This document shows, in pieces, positions 52,119-62,925 of a stretch of DNA of 64,000 nucleotides. Each line of letters begins with the position of its first letter. Position 1 is the stretch's first letter. Under the pieces are notes generated by a model. That model had not been told where the DNA came from, searched no databases, and saw only the letters and a program-made list of their open reading frames with translations. The stretch is taken from contig KB722737.1 in assembly GCA_000349905.1 (NCBI GenBank), positions 1,875,359-1,939,358 on the forward strand. Direction: 5' to 3'. Source of the DNA: Volvariella volvacea V23. Taxonomy: Eukaryota > Basidiomycota > Agaricomycetes > Agaricales > Pluteaceae. The translations under genes were made by a program, and so were the position numbers.

Positions 52119-53222
52119 ATGAAGCCCAGAGAGTATTGCTGCTGTGCCATTCCACTCGTTAATGCTGGAATATATGCCACTCTGATTGAACAACTTACGT
52201 TAGCAGTTGTCGTTGGTGTTCTCTCTGTAGCTACACCCTCCAGTGAGCGCGATCATCACATCTTTACGGGTTTTGCCTCACTACGGCTTTAGTTGTGGGT
52301 GCTGCTACACCACCCGTCGCTCCTTGGATACTTGCGGTTCTGTGTTTTGTCACTGCTGGCGTCCAAGTGCTTGGTTTCCTCGGTGTCGCCCAAGTAAGTC
52401 ATTGCGGCCAAACGATACAAGCCCAACCTATTCTCTCCTAGGAAAGGACAATTATGTTCAGACGTTATGTTACTTTACATTCTTTGTTGTCACTGGCCAC
52501 GTTTGCCGTCGCGGGTGCCTGGATCGGTATTTCTGCAGGGCGGCACCAGGATGCTAAATCAAGGTGTTTGGAGGATTTCTTCCCTTCTACCCCAGACCAG
52601 GGGCCAAATGAAGGAGAGACGTTATGTGAAATATTTCCCTGGGTTGATATTGGTATCATGGGAGGTATATGGCTCATCTTGGCCATCATGCAGGTGAGTC
52701 TGTACTCGATCCAACGGGTTATTGCTGTATAACCAGTACAAGACATATCTCTACTTTATGCTTTCTTCATACGGTTCTTCGCAACGGCGGGATCACGCAA
52801 AATACGCCCAGTTGGGTGACCCCGTTCATGCCGATGCCATACCGATGGATACCCGAGACGAGTGGGACTCTAGGCCTTCAACCGATTCACCCACGAAGCA
52901 AGATAGTCATTATAGACATGTAAGGCAGGAGAGCGGTCTCAGTGTCTCTGATGTCATGAGCCAGCCAGCTCAGCGTCCAAAGGATACGTTTGATTACAAC
53001 TTTCAAGATCATTACGGACGTAATCATTATGACGATGACGAGTTTAGACCATCTGGGACCTACCCACCACCAGGTTCCAGTCAGGCTCCGAACTTGAACG
53101 AGGAATACTATAATCAACCATATCAAGCGGGTGAGCATTTCTTTGTGATCGATTCTACCAGGTTTAATAGCTTTTTGCAATAAGGTGTTGGTAGAAAGCC
53201 ATCGCGGGCCGGCGGCTATTGA
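52119..53222 (+). CDS. four-helix membrane protein, conserved in basidiomycetes, function unknown
   Basis: Exons 52119-52242, 52293-52393, 52442-52693, 52737-53130 and 53185-53222 give 302 residues. The N-terminal half has four hydrophobic segments: IYATLIEQLTLAVVVGVLSV, PWILAVLCFVTAGVQVLGF, LHSLLSLATFAVAGAWIGI and WVDIGIMGGIWLILAIMQ. A Cys-rich start (MKPREYCCCAIPLVN) may be lipid-modified. The C-terminal ~130 residues are cytosolic, Asp/Ser/Tyr-rich and end in GVGRKPSRAGGY. The layout recalls tetraspan proteins, but I cannot assign a family. Reading through the last intron gives an alternative shorter ending. Confidence 0.78.
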
Positions 53223-53296
53223 TATGCTTGCTTGTACAGTACTTGGACAATATGTACATGATACAAGACTTTGATAACTATTGTTCTAAAGGATTC

Positions 53297-54561
53297 TCAG
53301 AACTGCTCCATGAGTTCCCACTGCTCGAAAGCCAGAAGCGTGCCTCGCATTCGTGCAAGCTCTCTCCAATGCCCAATTCGACTCATACTTCTCCCCTGTG
53401 TCATCAAGTTCTCTGCAATGTCTAAGTGCACAGCCTGCAGTGGCGCAGCACGCTTCAAAACGTTGATCTCCAGAGATTGGAGTTGCTGTTCCACACCACT
53501 CGTCAAGGTTGGAGACAGTGATCTACCTGATAACCTCAACTTAAACACCTGCAGGCTTGCAGGAAGAACAGCCAAGAAGTCATGATTCAACTCCTGAAAG
53601 ACGACAAATCCTAAGGCAAAGTATTTTAGGGATATGAGCCGGGTAAGACAAGCGTGCAGAGCTGCCGTGGATATTTGAGTGCAACTCGTTAATACCAGTC
53701 GAGTTAGTGACGAGGTTGAGTTCTGGAGAAGTCGCGACAGGAACTGTTCTCCTACTGCCAGACCTATGCTTGTTCTGCGAACGTATGAAAGGGACATGAG
53801 AGATGACTCAGCAAAGGCCTCAGCACCCTTCCTATCGAAATACATTCCCAGGACGCCGTCCAACACGAGATGCTGCAAGACAGGGAACGAAACGTCTTTA
53901 GGGAGTTCTATGTTGCCGGTCAGTCGTAGTATCTCGATTTTCCGTGGGGAGATGCAGTCGAAAATCGACACTCGTCTGGAAGGGTTCACGTAGAGTTCAT
54001 ATGCGTGTGAACATCGCATCTTCGAACGCCAATCTAAAGCGGAGACCAGAAACTGGGCTCTGTATCAGTCTTCCAGCAAGTGCATTGTCAAGAGTAGAGA
54101 TTGACCAAAATGCTGGAGTGGTCGAGGGGCCCTGGCGTCAAATACCCTTAGCACTTGTACATTGGTCGCTTTGCGGATTGCTAGATGTAATTGTGAGACC
54201 GGAAAGCATTGGACCTGAGGACAATTACTCAATTGGCAGCAACTTCATTCTCAACGAATTTAACCTTTTGTTCAAGCTGTTGCAAGACCAGCCTTCCGTC
54301 ATTAGCTACATCCAGGTGGATGACCAGAGCGGCTGAGGCGTCACTGACGCACTCCAAGAAGTGGGAGATGTCCACCTCAGTACGAAGAGATAGATATCGC
54401 TTGAAGATAGGGGCAGCCTCGATGTATATCTGCCTACAGGATCGCAGAAAACGGAAATGCAGATTGGAGGGCTGCTGATTGTTTGTGACATCTTGATATC
54501 CCTGCAAAATGAGCAGATAAATAGCGAGACGGATTTCGATGGGGATCCCGAGAAAGGGCAT
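53297..54561 (-). CDS. F-box-like/LRR-like protein, structure uncertain, possibly a pseudogene
   Basis: The N-terminal part from the ATG at 54561 (PFLGIPIEIRLAIYLLILQG ... FRFLRSCRQIYIEAAPIFK) looks like the degenerate F-box proteins that are abundant in agaricomycetes. The C-terminal part (54019-53297) is LRR-like (IEILRLTGNIELPKDVSFPV, LTRLVLTSCTQISTAALHAC). Between ~54228 and ~54035 no simple intron set joins the two: a frame reading AIRKATNVQVLRVFDARAP fits the protein style but meets an in-frame TGA after HLLED. Either a ~100-nt intron removes it or the copy is broken. Function is not assignable beyond possible substrate recognition for an SCF ligase. Confidence 0.5.
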
Positions 54562-54906
54562 GGAGATGAGAGAAGAGAACAAAACGAGGAGAAAACATTG
54601 TGTATGTCAAACAAAAGGCATGTTGAGAATGATGGGGAAGAAGCGATCGTTGTTATTGCCGCAAGCCTCAGTGACGACTGCAGTGGGCATGCCTTGGGCG
54701 TTCACGCAACGTCCATTAGTGGCATATAAGGTCCACATGCTTCCCCTTGCGTTCATATCCAATCGTTCGTAACTCCCTCCCAAGAACCTCCTCGAGAGGG
54801 AATCCCTCGGACGCTCCCGTTTTCTCGTCCTTCCTCAACTTTCACATCCTCCCCGACACGACCTCCCCTCTCTGCCGTCCTCCCTGGCCACCTGACCACG
54901 ACATAC
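54562..54906. promoter_or_regulatory. divergent intergenic region with a TATA-like site
   Basis: This 345-bp region lies between outward-facing genes. A CATATAAG sequence at 54723-54730 and a pyrimidine-rich stretch (about 54780-54900) point to the promoter and leader of the downstream small gene. A plus-strand ORF at 54747-55058 covers the leader and is in a different frame from the real gene. Confidence 0.45.
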
Positions 54907-55295
54907 ATGCCTTCCGCTGTCCAAACTTACGAAGTTCTCCTCGACATCATCAACGATACTCACGATGCAGTCACGATCCAATCCCTCAGGACTTACGGGC
55001 ACAATCCAGATGCTGTCGTTCTTCTCCGCCCTACAGAGTCTGTAACCCTCGTGCTTGAGTCTGGTACTGTGTATCAGTACGCCGTGAAAATGCGTAGCCG
55101 TGTGGCAAGTGTGACGTGAGTACATGTTGGTACCACTCTGTTCGCTTACAAGTAACCGCGTCCAGTGCGAGTGGCTGGCGGGATATTCGATGTGATGTAT
55201 CACATCTATTTGCCTCAAGACCCGAGCGCTCCCAGCTCATGAATGGCCTTAGCGTTGACCGGCTATGGCGAGATCAACAGATATTCATCTGCTAA
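54907..55295 (+). CDS. small conserved protein of unknown function
   Basis: Exons 54907-55115 and 55166-55295 encode 112 residues. The first ~70 residues look like a compact beta domain: TYEVLLDIINDTHDAVTIQS, YGHNPDAVVLLRPTESVTLV and ESGTVYQYAVKMRSRVASVT. The second exon adds a Trp/Arg-rich tail (GWRDIRCDVSHLF, RLWRDQQIFIC). I recall similar short proteins in other basidiomycetes without a function. No signal peptide or membrane segment is seen. Confidence 0.68.
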
Positions 55296-55613
55296 TTCTC
55301 TCTGGAGGTGCGGCGCATGTTGCACTTCCGCATCAAATCGCCTATGTTGAACTGCTGATAGCCTTGTTTCCTGACCAGACCCCCCTCGCCTGGGCGCCTG
55401 TGGGTTCATCTTGGGTTCATCTCAACCCTCATGAGGGTTTTTTGCATCTATACGCTGTATATGCTGCCCTAGGCCCGTATTCCCCCTAACTCATGCCCAT
55501 CTGGAACTCACAGAAGGGCTACCCGAAGTCTATGAATGTAGTTGCAGGGAGTAGTTCGCATTAGTACATAACTAGCAGACTGATACGAGGGTAATATTAA
55601 GTTATTATGCTGT
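55296..55613. other. intergenic region between convergent genes
   Basis: These 318 bases hold the 3' trailers of two convergent genes. A plus-strand ORF (55265-55489, 74 codons, Leu/Ala-rich) overlaps the end of the previous gene in another frame, lacks introns or motifs and is probably chance. Confidence 0.55.
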
Positions 55614-56591
55614 TTATGAAAACTTCCGACCGAAGACGCGATGCATAGTGAGTGTGGGTCCGGTGGCGGCTTGACGGCGTCGTCCAAGCTGACCATGGGA
55701 GACATCGAGTGCTGCTCTCGTGTCTCCAGGAAGAAGTTGTCCAGCACGAGTACGAGGGGGAGGCGCATGCATATTTTTCCCCTTTTTCTCTTCGTGCAAA
55801 GCACGTACAGCCACGGGTGTCGCCAAGAGTTGATTCTACATCCAATCAATCCCTGTAATTTAGGATGAAGAAGTGACTTACCATATGTTCATCTGCCTTC
55901 TGACTTAGCTCACCCAATGCACCACTACCTCTGAACTTCAGAAGCTTCAGGACGTTCCAGCGCGTTTTGGGGCGGAGAGGCGTGGAAGTAGACCCCTGGA
56001 CACTGGCTTCGAGTGCTTTGTGAGTGTCCCGATGAACAGCATTAACAATGGCAGTCGGGGATTTCGTTTTCAGTCTCTCTCTTAGCAAGTCCCAGCCGAC
56101 CGCACGAGAGGTAATTTCCCATCGCAGATCCTGAGGGTTATCGACCAGTTCCAAAATCGCCTGTGGCGCATTATCTCCTTTTCGATTCCCAAATTTATGT
56201 ATCCGAGTATAACCGCCGGGTCTGTCGGCATAGCGTTGAGCGAAGGTACCGAAAAGTTTTGGTAGGAGTGACGGCTTGAGCAAGAACGCCTCGGCTCGAC
56301 TTAAGGAGCCATTATCACCCTTTTTGCCTAGTGTAATGATCTTATGCTTATCATGAGTGAGGACAAGGTATAATGTATGCGCCAATTCACCTTCTCTGCA
56401 AGCCTCGCAGCGTCTCGGGCCTTGGGCAGTGTTGTTCTAATTTGCTCGTGCTCAAATAAGGAGGTGACGAGGTTTCTGGACATCTTGTCTTGAGCCTACT
56501 TAGGGGCCATAGGCTGGCTGACATACCTTAGCATGAGCATCCTGTGTGAGGATGTCCGGGAAAACTTGCGAAAGGCAACGCCATGCTTCAT
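55614..56591 (-). CDS. MRPL8: mitochondrial large-subunit ribosomal protein bL17m (Mrpl8)
   Basis: Exons 56527-56591, 56391-56475, 55882-56340 and 55614-55835 encode 276 residues. The bL17 signature runs from the first residue: MKHGVAFRKFSRTSSHRMLM, NLVTSLFEHEQIRTTLPKAR and LAEKVITLGKKG-like LAEKIITLGKKGD, then RYADRPGGYTRIHKFGNRKG and DNAPQAILELVD. The C-terminal ~120 residues are a fungal mitochondrial extension. The third intron joins DEHM to NQLLATPVAV and uses the second of two AG sites. It is head to head with the mitochondrial ACP gene, 151 bp between starts. Confidence 0.92.
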
Positions 56592-56742
56592 GGTGAATTT
56601 GGCGAACTGGCGAGTGAACTGACCAACAGAATGAAACTGAATGAAATTTTGATCACGTGGATGAGCTGGGGAAAAGCCGGTTGTTACCGAGTTGACGTTG
56701 GTTTTTTGGGAGCGGGAACTCTTGTACTCATCCTCAGTCACC

Positions 56743-57329
56743 ATGTCACTCTTTCGTTTTGCAGCACGAGCGACCTCCCTTTCTCGCAGCACCTGGCTGG
56801 CTTCTGCACCGCGCTCTCAGCCAGCTCTTCGTGCCCGGTTTTCTGCTGCAGCAGGTCTCTCAAAAGACACCATAGAAGCGCGCGTGCTGGATGTACTTAA
56901 GGGTTTTGAGAAAGTTGATGCAGCTAAAGTACACTTCCATTTATTCATTTCTTCGTTCACGTCACATTGATTGCTCTTTGCCAGTTAACAACTTCCGCTT
57001 CCTTCTCGAAAGACCTAGGATTAGACAGTTTAGACGCTGTCGAGGTTGTTATGGCTGTTGAGGAGGTTAATCTCAATTTCTTTTACATGCGCCTCAAATG
57101 CTTAACATCTTTCAGGAATTTTCAATTGAAATACCTGACGCAGAAGCTGATGAGATTCAAACAGTTCAGCAAGGTTCGTGAATCGACCGTTTTGTTGACA
57201 CCTTGCTACATCCCCTCTTCTGTCTTTATAGCCATAGATTACATTGCCAAAACTCCAGAAGGTTGGTTCCTCTGTTTATTATAAATCCTCACTCACTTAT
57301 TCCCTTGGAACTCTTTGATAGCCCGTTAA
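56743..57329 (+). CDS. ACP1: acyl carrier protein, mitochondrial
   Basis: Exons 56743-56928, 56985-57065, 57116-57173, 57232-57261 and 57322-57329 encode 120 residues. ACP carries acyl chains on 4'-phosphopantetheine for mitochondrial fatty-acid (lipoate) synthesis, is a complex I subunit and works with LYR proteins. The presequence is Arg/Ser/Ala-rich. The modified Ser lies in KDLGLDSLDAVEVVMAVEEE. The following helix (FSIEIPDAEADEIQTVQQA) and IDYIAKTPEAR complete the fold. The last exon is only 8 nt, including the stop. Confidence 0.95.
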
Positions 57330-57599
57330 GGTGGATCTGCAAGTATCGCGTACTTTAATACATGTGACCGCATAACTATTGATGTTAACTAAATTACGCC
57401 GTTCCTGTGGTCGGATAAACAATTTGGAATTGAAGCCCGCTTCATTCAACGGTCCGCGATTTTCCACCACAAGTCTGGCTTTTCCGGACCACTCCTCATT
57501 TGGACATTGAAGTCATTCCTTGATTGTGTTTGGCTTCTTGTGGAGATTGTTCCTTCTCGATTTTGATTATCTACTGGTTCATATAAGTGTGTCTTACAG

Positions 57600-58882
57600 A
57601 TGGCCACCCCGCGAGAGATTGTCGTTGAACAGCCTTGGGTTAAGGTTGGGTGCACATTAGGTGAAGGTATGCACCTTACCCAGCATGCATCTCTAAATCA
57701 CCACTTAGATCTCGAGATAGCGCCCCTTTATGACCCGAAGACCTCCATTCTTCATTTCGTTGATATATCTGAAAAGAAGGTTCATGCTGAATGAAGTATA
57801 CATCGTGCACAGTATACTCATCGATCAGACAGGTGTACCACCTTCATACGGAAACACTTGAACTCTCTGCAGAGCAATTTGAAGAGCCAGTATCTTGTCT
57901 AGTGTTGAGGCGAGATCAGCCCGGTGTGAGTCTCTCTTTCACGATGATAATGAAATCCTTACTGTGGTTTGCAGCTCGCATGCGCAGCAGCACGAGGTTT
58001 TGCCATACTTGAAGGAGACTCCACGCTTAGATACATAAGCGAACCCATAGCACCTGAAGATGTACCCTACACTCGTTTCAATGATGGTGGATGCGATAGC
58101 AAAGGCCGTTTCTTTGCTGGCACTATATACTCCAAGGAACATGGGGTGACTGGGAAGCTCTACAAATATGATCCTGCTGATGGGAGTTGTGAAGTGGTGG
58201 ATGATGGTCCGTTTACGGTTCGTCACTCCAAGAGTCTTTGTAGATGTTACGATGACAATCCCTTAGGACTCAAATGGCTTAGGATGGAGCCCAGATGAAA
58301 AGACCTTGTGAGTCGAATTACAAATCACCTCACTGTGCAGAATTTAATCAAATAAAACAAGTTACTTCACAGACTCGATGGTGAACAAAATTCATGCGTA
58401 CCAATACGACGACGGAAAGCTTTCGAACCGGAAGATATTCGTCGATGCTGTATCGCTAGGATATTCTCCTCAATCTTTCTGTGATGGGTTGTGCGTTGAC
58501 GAAGAGGGATACATTTGGAGTGCACGGTGCGTTTAGATGACAGAGTCATAATAGTTACTTACCCAATACCATCAGGTGGGGAGGCTCTCGAATTGTCCGT
58601 TTTGCCAAAGATGGGACCGTTGATAGAGAAATATACTTCCCAACCGCACTTAACGTCACGTCATGTTGTTTTGGTGGTCAGTACATAGACGAGGTTAGTG
58701 TCGTCAATCTAACTGGTTTGACAGGACCGAATAACGACAAGATGTTTGTAACGACGGCCCACTGCGGTGCCATTGGTGGTGATGCCGAACGACAGAAGCA
58801 ATACCCAGACTCTGGGCACCTGTTCATGGTCGACCTCTCTGGGCAGTATAAAGGGGCAATGAGGTGGACATTTTCAGGATAG
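57600..58882 (+). CDS. SMP-30/gluconolactonase family protein (regucalcin-like lactonase)
   Basis: Exons 57600-57666, 57721-57779, 57833-57925, 57975-58217, 58267-58307, 58362-58526, 58576-58676 and 58725-58882 encode 308 residues, the usual length. The family is a metal-dependent six-bladed beta-propeller that opens sugar lactones. Metal ligands are visible: Glu in LGEAPLYD, Asn in YTRFNDGGCDSKGRFFAGT, Asn in DSNGLGWSPDEKTLYFTDS, and Asp in SFCDGLCVDEEGYIWSA. The usual LGEGP is LGEAP here because of the splice at that codon. No signal peptide is seen, so it is probably cytosolic. Confidence 0.92.
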
Positions 58883-59176
58883 ATAGAGTTACATCCACCA
58901 ATCAGGCCGTAGATTTTCGCGAGATGTCACAAATAAACGTGTTTCCCATTGTACCGGCATCTTCCGTCGGAACTGTGCAGTCGGAAAATAAGGTTTGTCG
59001 CCTCAAAGCCACACTGGCTTAGCATCGAGAACGCCCTGTACGTTCAAGTCCTCAAGGTGAGCCTGCAATTCAGCAACTTGACCGTCGCAGTGGCATACTA
59101 ACAAATTAAATACAGAACCGTACGTTTTCTTATTGCGCTGTGAAACCGTGTACTCATTCTGTTCACAGACACTCCC

Positions 59177-59940
59177 ATGGCCACATTCTCCTCGACACCC
59201 ATCGTAATCGATGGCAAGGGTCATCTCCTTGGTCGACTGGCCTCGATCATCGCGAAACAGATTCTCTCCGGCCAGAAAATTGTAGTGGTCAGGTGCGAAG
59301 AGATCAATATTTCCGGAAGTTTCTTCAGAAACAAGGTGCTTATCCCCTCAAATCATGCGGAAGTACCTCATACGATACTCTCTCTTCCCTAGCTTCGCTA
59401 CCATAACTTCCTGCACAAGCGCCACATTGTGAACCCCAAAAAGTCCGGACCATTCCACCACCGTGCACCTTCCAAGATCCTCTACCGAGCCATTCGTGGA
59501 ATGATTCCGCACAAGACTGCCCGAGGAGCCGCAGCTTTGGAGCGACTCAAATTATTCGAGGGCGTTCCACCACCATATGACCGCAAGAAGAGGATGGTTG
59601 TTCCCGAGGCTTTGAGGGTTTTGAGGTTGAAGCCTGGAAGGAAATACTGTACCGTGAAGGTGGGAGGCATTCAGGATCTGAAGACCAAGAGCTTTACTGA
59701 ATTCAAACCGTAGCGGTTGTCTCACGAGGTTGGGTGGGGTTACAAAGATGTCGTTGACCGCCTTGAAGAGAAGCGGAAGATCAAAGCCAAGGCATTCCAT
59801 GAACGCAAGGTCAGTGCAGAAAAATGATTGGGAAGACCATCTAATGACGATGTTGGCAGATTGCTGCGCTCAAGTTGCGTCAAAAAGCATTGGCTGATAC
59901 TGCACCCTCATTCGGGCAACTGTCCCAACTGGGGTATTAG
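59177..59940 (+). CDS. RPL16: 60S ribosomal protein uL13 (L16/L13a)
   Basis: Exons 59177-59335, 59393-59659, 59714-59809 and 59860-59940 give 200 residues, matching the family. Typical segments are [60 protein letters not shown] and [20 protein letters not shown]. The C-terminal helix is rich in Lys/Arg. Intron 2 could be read through for a while but its removal restores [14 protein letters not shown]. Strong expression is expected; the sequence shows no unusual feature. Confidence 0.96.
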
Positions 59941-60206
59941 CTGTAGGATGCTATGTACTTGTATGATCAGTATGAATAGTTGTCCAGCATGCATTTTTCC
60001 GTAACTACGATTATTATGGGTGTGTCGGGTAAATCCGAGCTTAAGTAATGGAATGGTTCTCGCAGTGTGCGTGTCTCTGGCGTTGTTGTAATCCGTCTTT
60101 TTTTCCTCTCCACCTTCAGCACCTCTTATCCAAAAATCTCCTCCCCGCCCTCCTCTTGCCCTCCCTCCCGCCTCCCGCCCGCCTTCCCGTACCCTTATTC
60201 CTCATC

Positions 60207-61358
60207 ATGTCCTCCGGTTCTCCCGCCCATCACGACTCCAGTATGCTAGATCGTTGCTCGTTTCACCCCTCCTCTATCTGACACTTCCTCCAAACAGCCT
60301 CTCCAGCTCGCTCTCGTTCTCCATCGCCATCTCCTCATGATACATTGACTCTTCGCGCTCTCGTTTCTACAAAAGACGCCGGAGTCATCATTGGCAAAGG
60401 TGGTAAAAATGTTGCCGAATTGCGTGATCAAACAGGTGTCAAAGCTGGCGTTAGCAAAGTTATCCAGGGTGTTCATGAGCGTGTCCTGACAGTTTCTGGA
60501 TCAGTAGAGGCTGTAGCCAAGGTATGGAGCCGTCTGATTGTTGTTTCGCGGTCCCTTCATTCTTTGTTTTTTTTTTTTTTTCTCCCGTCTTAGGCGTACA
60601 CCCATATCATCAATCAACTGGTTGCTGCCAATCCATCGCCGCTCCCTGTCGCATCTTCTTCCACACCTCATACTACATTGCGCCTTCTCATTTCGCACAA
60701 CTTGATGGGAACCATTATCGGTCGCAATGGTCTCAAAATTAAAGCCATCCAGGATGGTTCTGGCACACGAATGACTGCCTCAAAAGAAATGCTTCCACAA
60801 TCAACAGAGCGTGTCGTGGATGTTAATGGCACTCCAGAAGCAATTGGTAAGGCGATTGAAGAAATCGGAAAATGTTTGCTTGAAGATTGGGAGAGGGGTC
60901 TAGGAACTGTTTTGTTCCATCCTGGCGTTGCCGAAGAAAGAGCCAATCGCCGAGGTCCCCATGGTCATGTAACTTCGTCTTCGTACAACAATGGTCGTCG
61001 TCCTAACGGAGACGTAAACAAGAGGGCATCGCCCCCAGCATCACCTACTGCCCACTCTCCCGTTTCTCCTCAGTCTACCGCAAACCTACGCACTCAAAAT
61101 ATCTCAATCCCATCTGACATGGTTGGCTGTATTATCGGACGCAGCGGAACGAAGATCACCGAAATCCGCCGGTTATCAGGCTCCAAAATCTCTATTGCCA
61201 AAGCGCCTCATGACGAAACGGGGGAACGAATGTTTACAATTGTTGGCACACCGGAGGCCAACGAGAAGGCGTTATTCCTGCTCTACAACCAACTCGAGAG
61301 CGAGAAAGAGAGGCGGGTTGGTAGGGAGGCTCAGCAACAATCTGAGTTGCAGGAATGA
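60207..61358 (+). CDS. triple KH-domain RNA-binding protein (PCBP/hnRNP K-like)
   Basis: Exons 60207-60240, 60298-60521 and 60594-61358 encode 340 residues. Three KH domains carry the GxxG loops VIIGKGGKNVAEL (~39), TIIGRNGLKIKAI (~125) and CIIGRSGTKITEI (~265). The Ser/Pro-rich stretches lie at the start and between KH2 and KH3. This layout matches poly(C)-binding or hnRNP K proteins (yeast Pbp2/Hek2), which act in mRNA localisation, stability or telomere-linked control. Intron 2 contains a run of about 14 T, and the 3' trailer has more T tracts. Confidence 0.92.
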
Positions 61359-61727
61359 GGCACCTTCGATCTTTTTTTTTCCTCCATCCGTTTTTTTTTG
61401 TTCTATCAGCCTTCTTCAAAAGGCATTGACTCCTTGTACCAACATTTCGTGATATTTCCTGCCGTTGCTTGTTACGCTATGCGTCTTGTTTGTGCATACC
61501 TTTCCCAACATCTTGCACCTATAGTACGGCTTTGTATCGGCTTGCCATACAAAGCTCCTACCTCCCTTCGATTTTGGTACCATCGATGGTACGAGAGTTC
61601 TTTTTTTTCATTGAGGGACTATAGTATGCTCGTTGTGTGTACGCGTTATTTGTCTACACCCTCTAATCACGTGTATACTCAAATTTTCCAATGTGTGCCC
61701 TGTTAGCTTGATCGTCCTTGTTCTCCC
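61359..61727. other. intergenic region with T tracts, no gene seen
   Basis: The 369 bases between tandem genes start with the 3' trailer of the KH gene, including T8 and T9 runs near 61372 and 61391. A further T run lies near 61600. No TATA box or ORF with coding features is evident. Confidence 0.55.
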
Positions 61728-62868
61728 ATGCAATACTATTACCATTCCACTTATTCCGCTCATTATGCCCAGGCATATGCCCAATACACGCAGTCTCCAA
61801 CTCCGGGTCCACATACCCAGTCTAGTTCTCCCCCACAAGTGATCAGCCATGTCTCACAACCTCAGCTGCACGCCCCAAACTATCATCAAATGTCCTCCTG
61901 GTATCAATCTGGTTCATCCCGGTGTACCCATAGCGGCTGTTCATTTGTGGGCTCCCAGAAATCCGTTGAAATCCATATGATGGATAGACACCTCATCTAT
62001 CCCCCAGGGTGGGATAAGCGCAAGCGGAAGTCGGATTGGGATGCAGATCCCAGCCTTAAAGGGTCCGGCCATACATAACTTCATCCTAGGATTGCTGATC
62101 TAATCTACGATCAGGAAATCCATTCCCATCCAAGGAACCAATCTTGTGCTTGATACTCCTGAGATGCTCGAAGCTTGGCTTGCAGAGCGAAAAAGGCGCT
62201 GGCCATCCAAAGTGCGTGTGGAGGAAAAACAAAGAAAGCTCAATGAAGCCGTTGCGCGCGGTCAAATTATCCCAGTGAACTCATCTTTCCGTGAACGCAA
62301 AAGGCGGCGGTTGATGGAGCAAGCTAACAATTCTGCTTACTTTCAAGCCAGACACAAGCTTAGCAATGTACCACGCATTGTTCATCCACTACCCAGAAAT
62401 CCTTCGGTACACGAGGCGGCTTCATCATCTCAACCGATACGCGACCAGGTCGAGAAACTTGAAACGTGCAGTGCTGATGAAGACGAAGACAGTGCACCAG
62501 AAGTTGTTTCCTCAAAAGATCCTAGATCGTCAATGCAGGAGACACAGGCCGCGACGAAAGGGCTTATGCCCACAGTATTGCCCACTGCAATGGGGTCACG
62601 CCATAAACAGCCAATGAAACCCCTTCGAAATCCATTCGACTCACGGCCTCCGTTATTGCGTAGCGTGAGTCCAGCTGTTGTGTCGTTTTATCCTTTATTC
62701 ACGATTATACAGTTATTGCTGCCTGAGATACGCGTTACAATTTCCAATTTGTCTCAAGCCATTAGATTTTTAGTTGATAACAACTTCTTGGAGAATGTGG
62801 AATTAACACCAGGTGAGACAGAGAGAAGATTGATAGAGGAGGTATCCCCAATAGAATACACCCTGTAA
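61728..62868 (+). CDS. NUFIP1-domain zinc-finger protein (Rsa1/NUFIP, box C/D snoRNP assembly)
   Basis: Exons 61728-62062, 62115-62664 and 62713-62868 encode 346 residues. NUFIP/Rsa1 proteins scaffold box C/D snoRNP assembly with the R2TP-Hsp90 machinery. The N-terminal ~60 residues are Gln/Tyr/Pro-rich. A C2H2-type finger follows (CTHSGCSF ... VEIHMMDRH). The NUFIP1 motif is PIQGTNLVLDTPEMLEAWLA with ERKRRWPSKVRVEEK. The tail is basic and acidic in turn, with a final helix (LSQAIRFLVDNNFLENVEL). Intron 2 (48 nt) has no stop and is in frame, so retention would add 16 residues. Confidence 0.88.
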
Positions 62869-62925
62869 TAAGGGAGAAAATGGGAAATCTGAGTTGGGAC
62901 ATTATGTATCAATCTCTACTATCGA

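Noticed and set aside
44231..53222. A secretome or biosynthetic gene cluster in the 44-53 kb part
   Set aside because: The secreted genes belong to unrelated functions and are interleaved with Ipi1; no synthase, transporter or pathway regulator is present.
55265..55489. Plus-strand ORF of 74 codons after the small unknown gene
   Set aside because: It overlaps the real gene's second exon in another frame, and nothing in it looks conserved.
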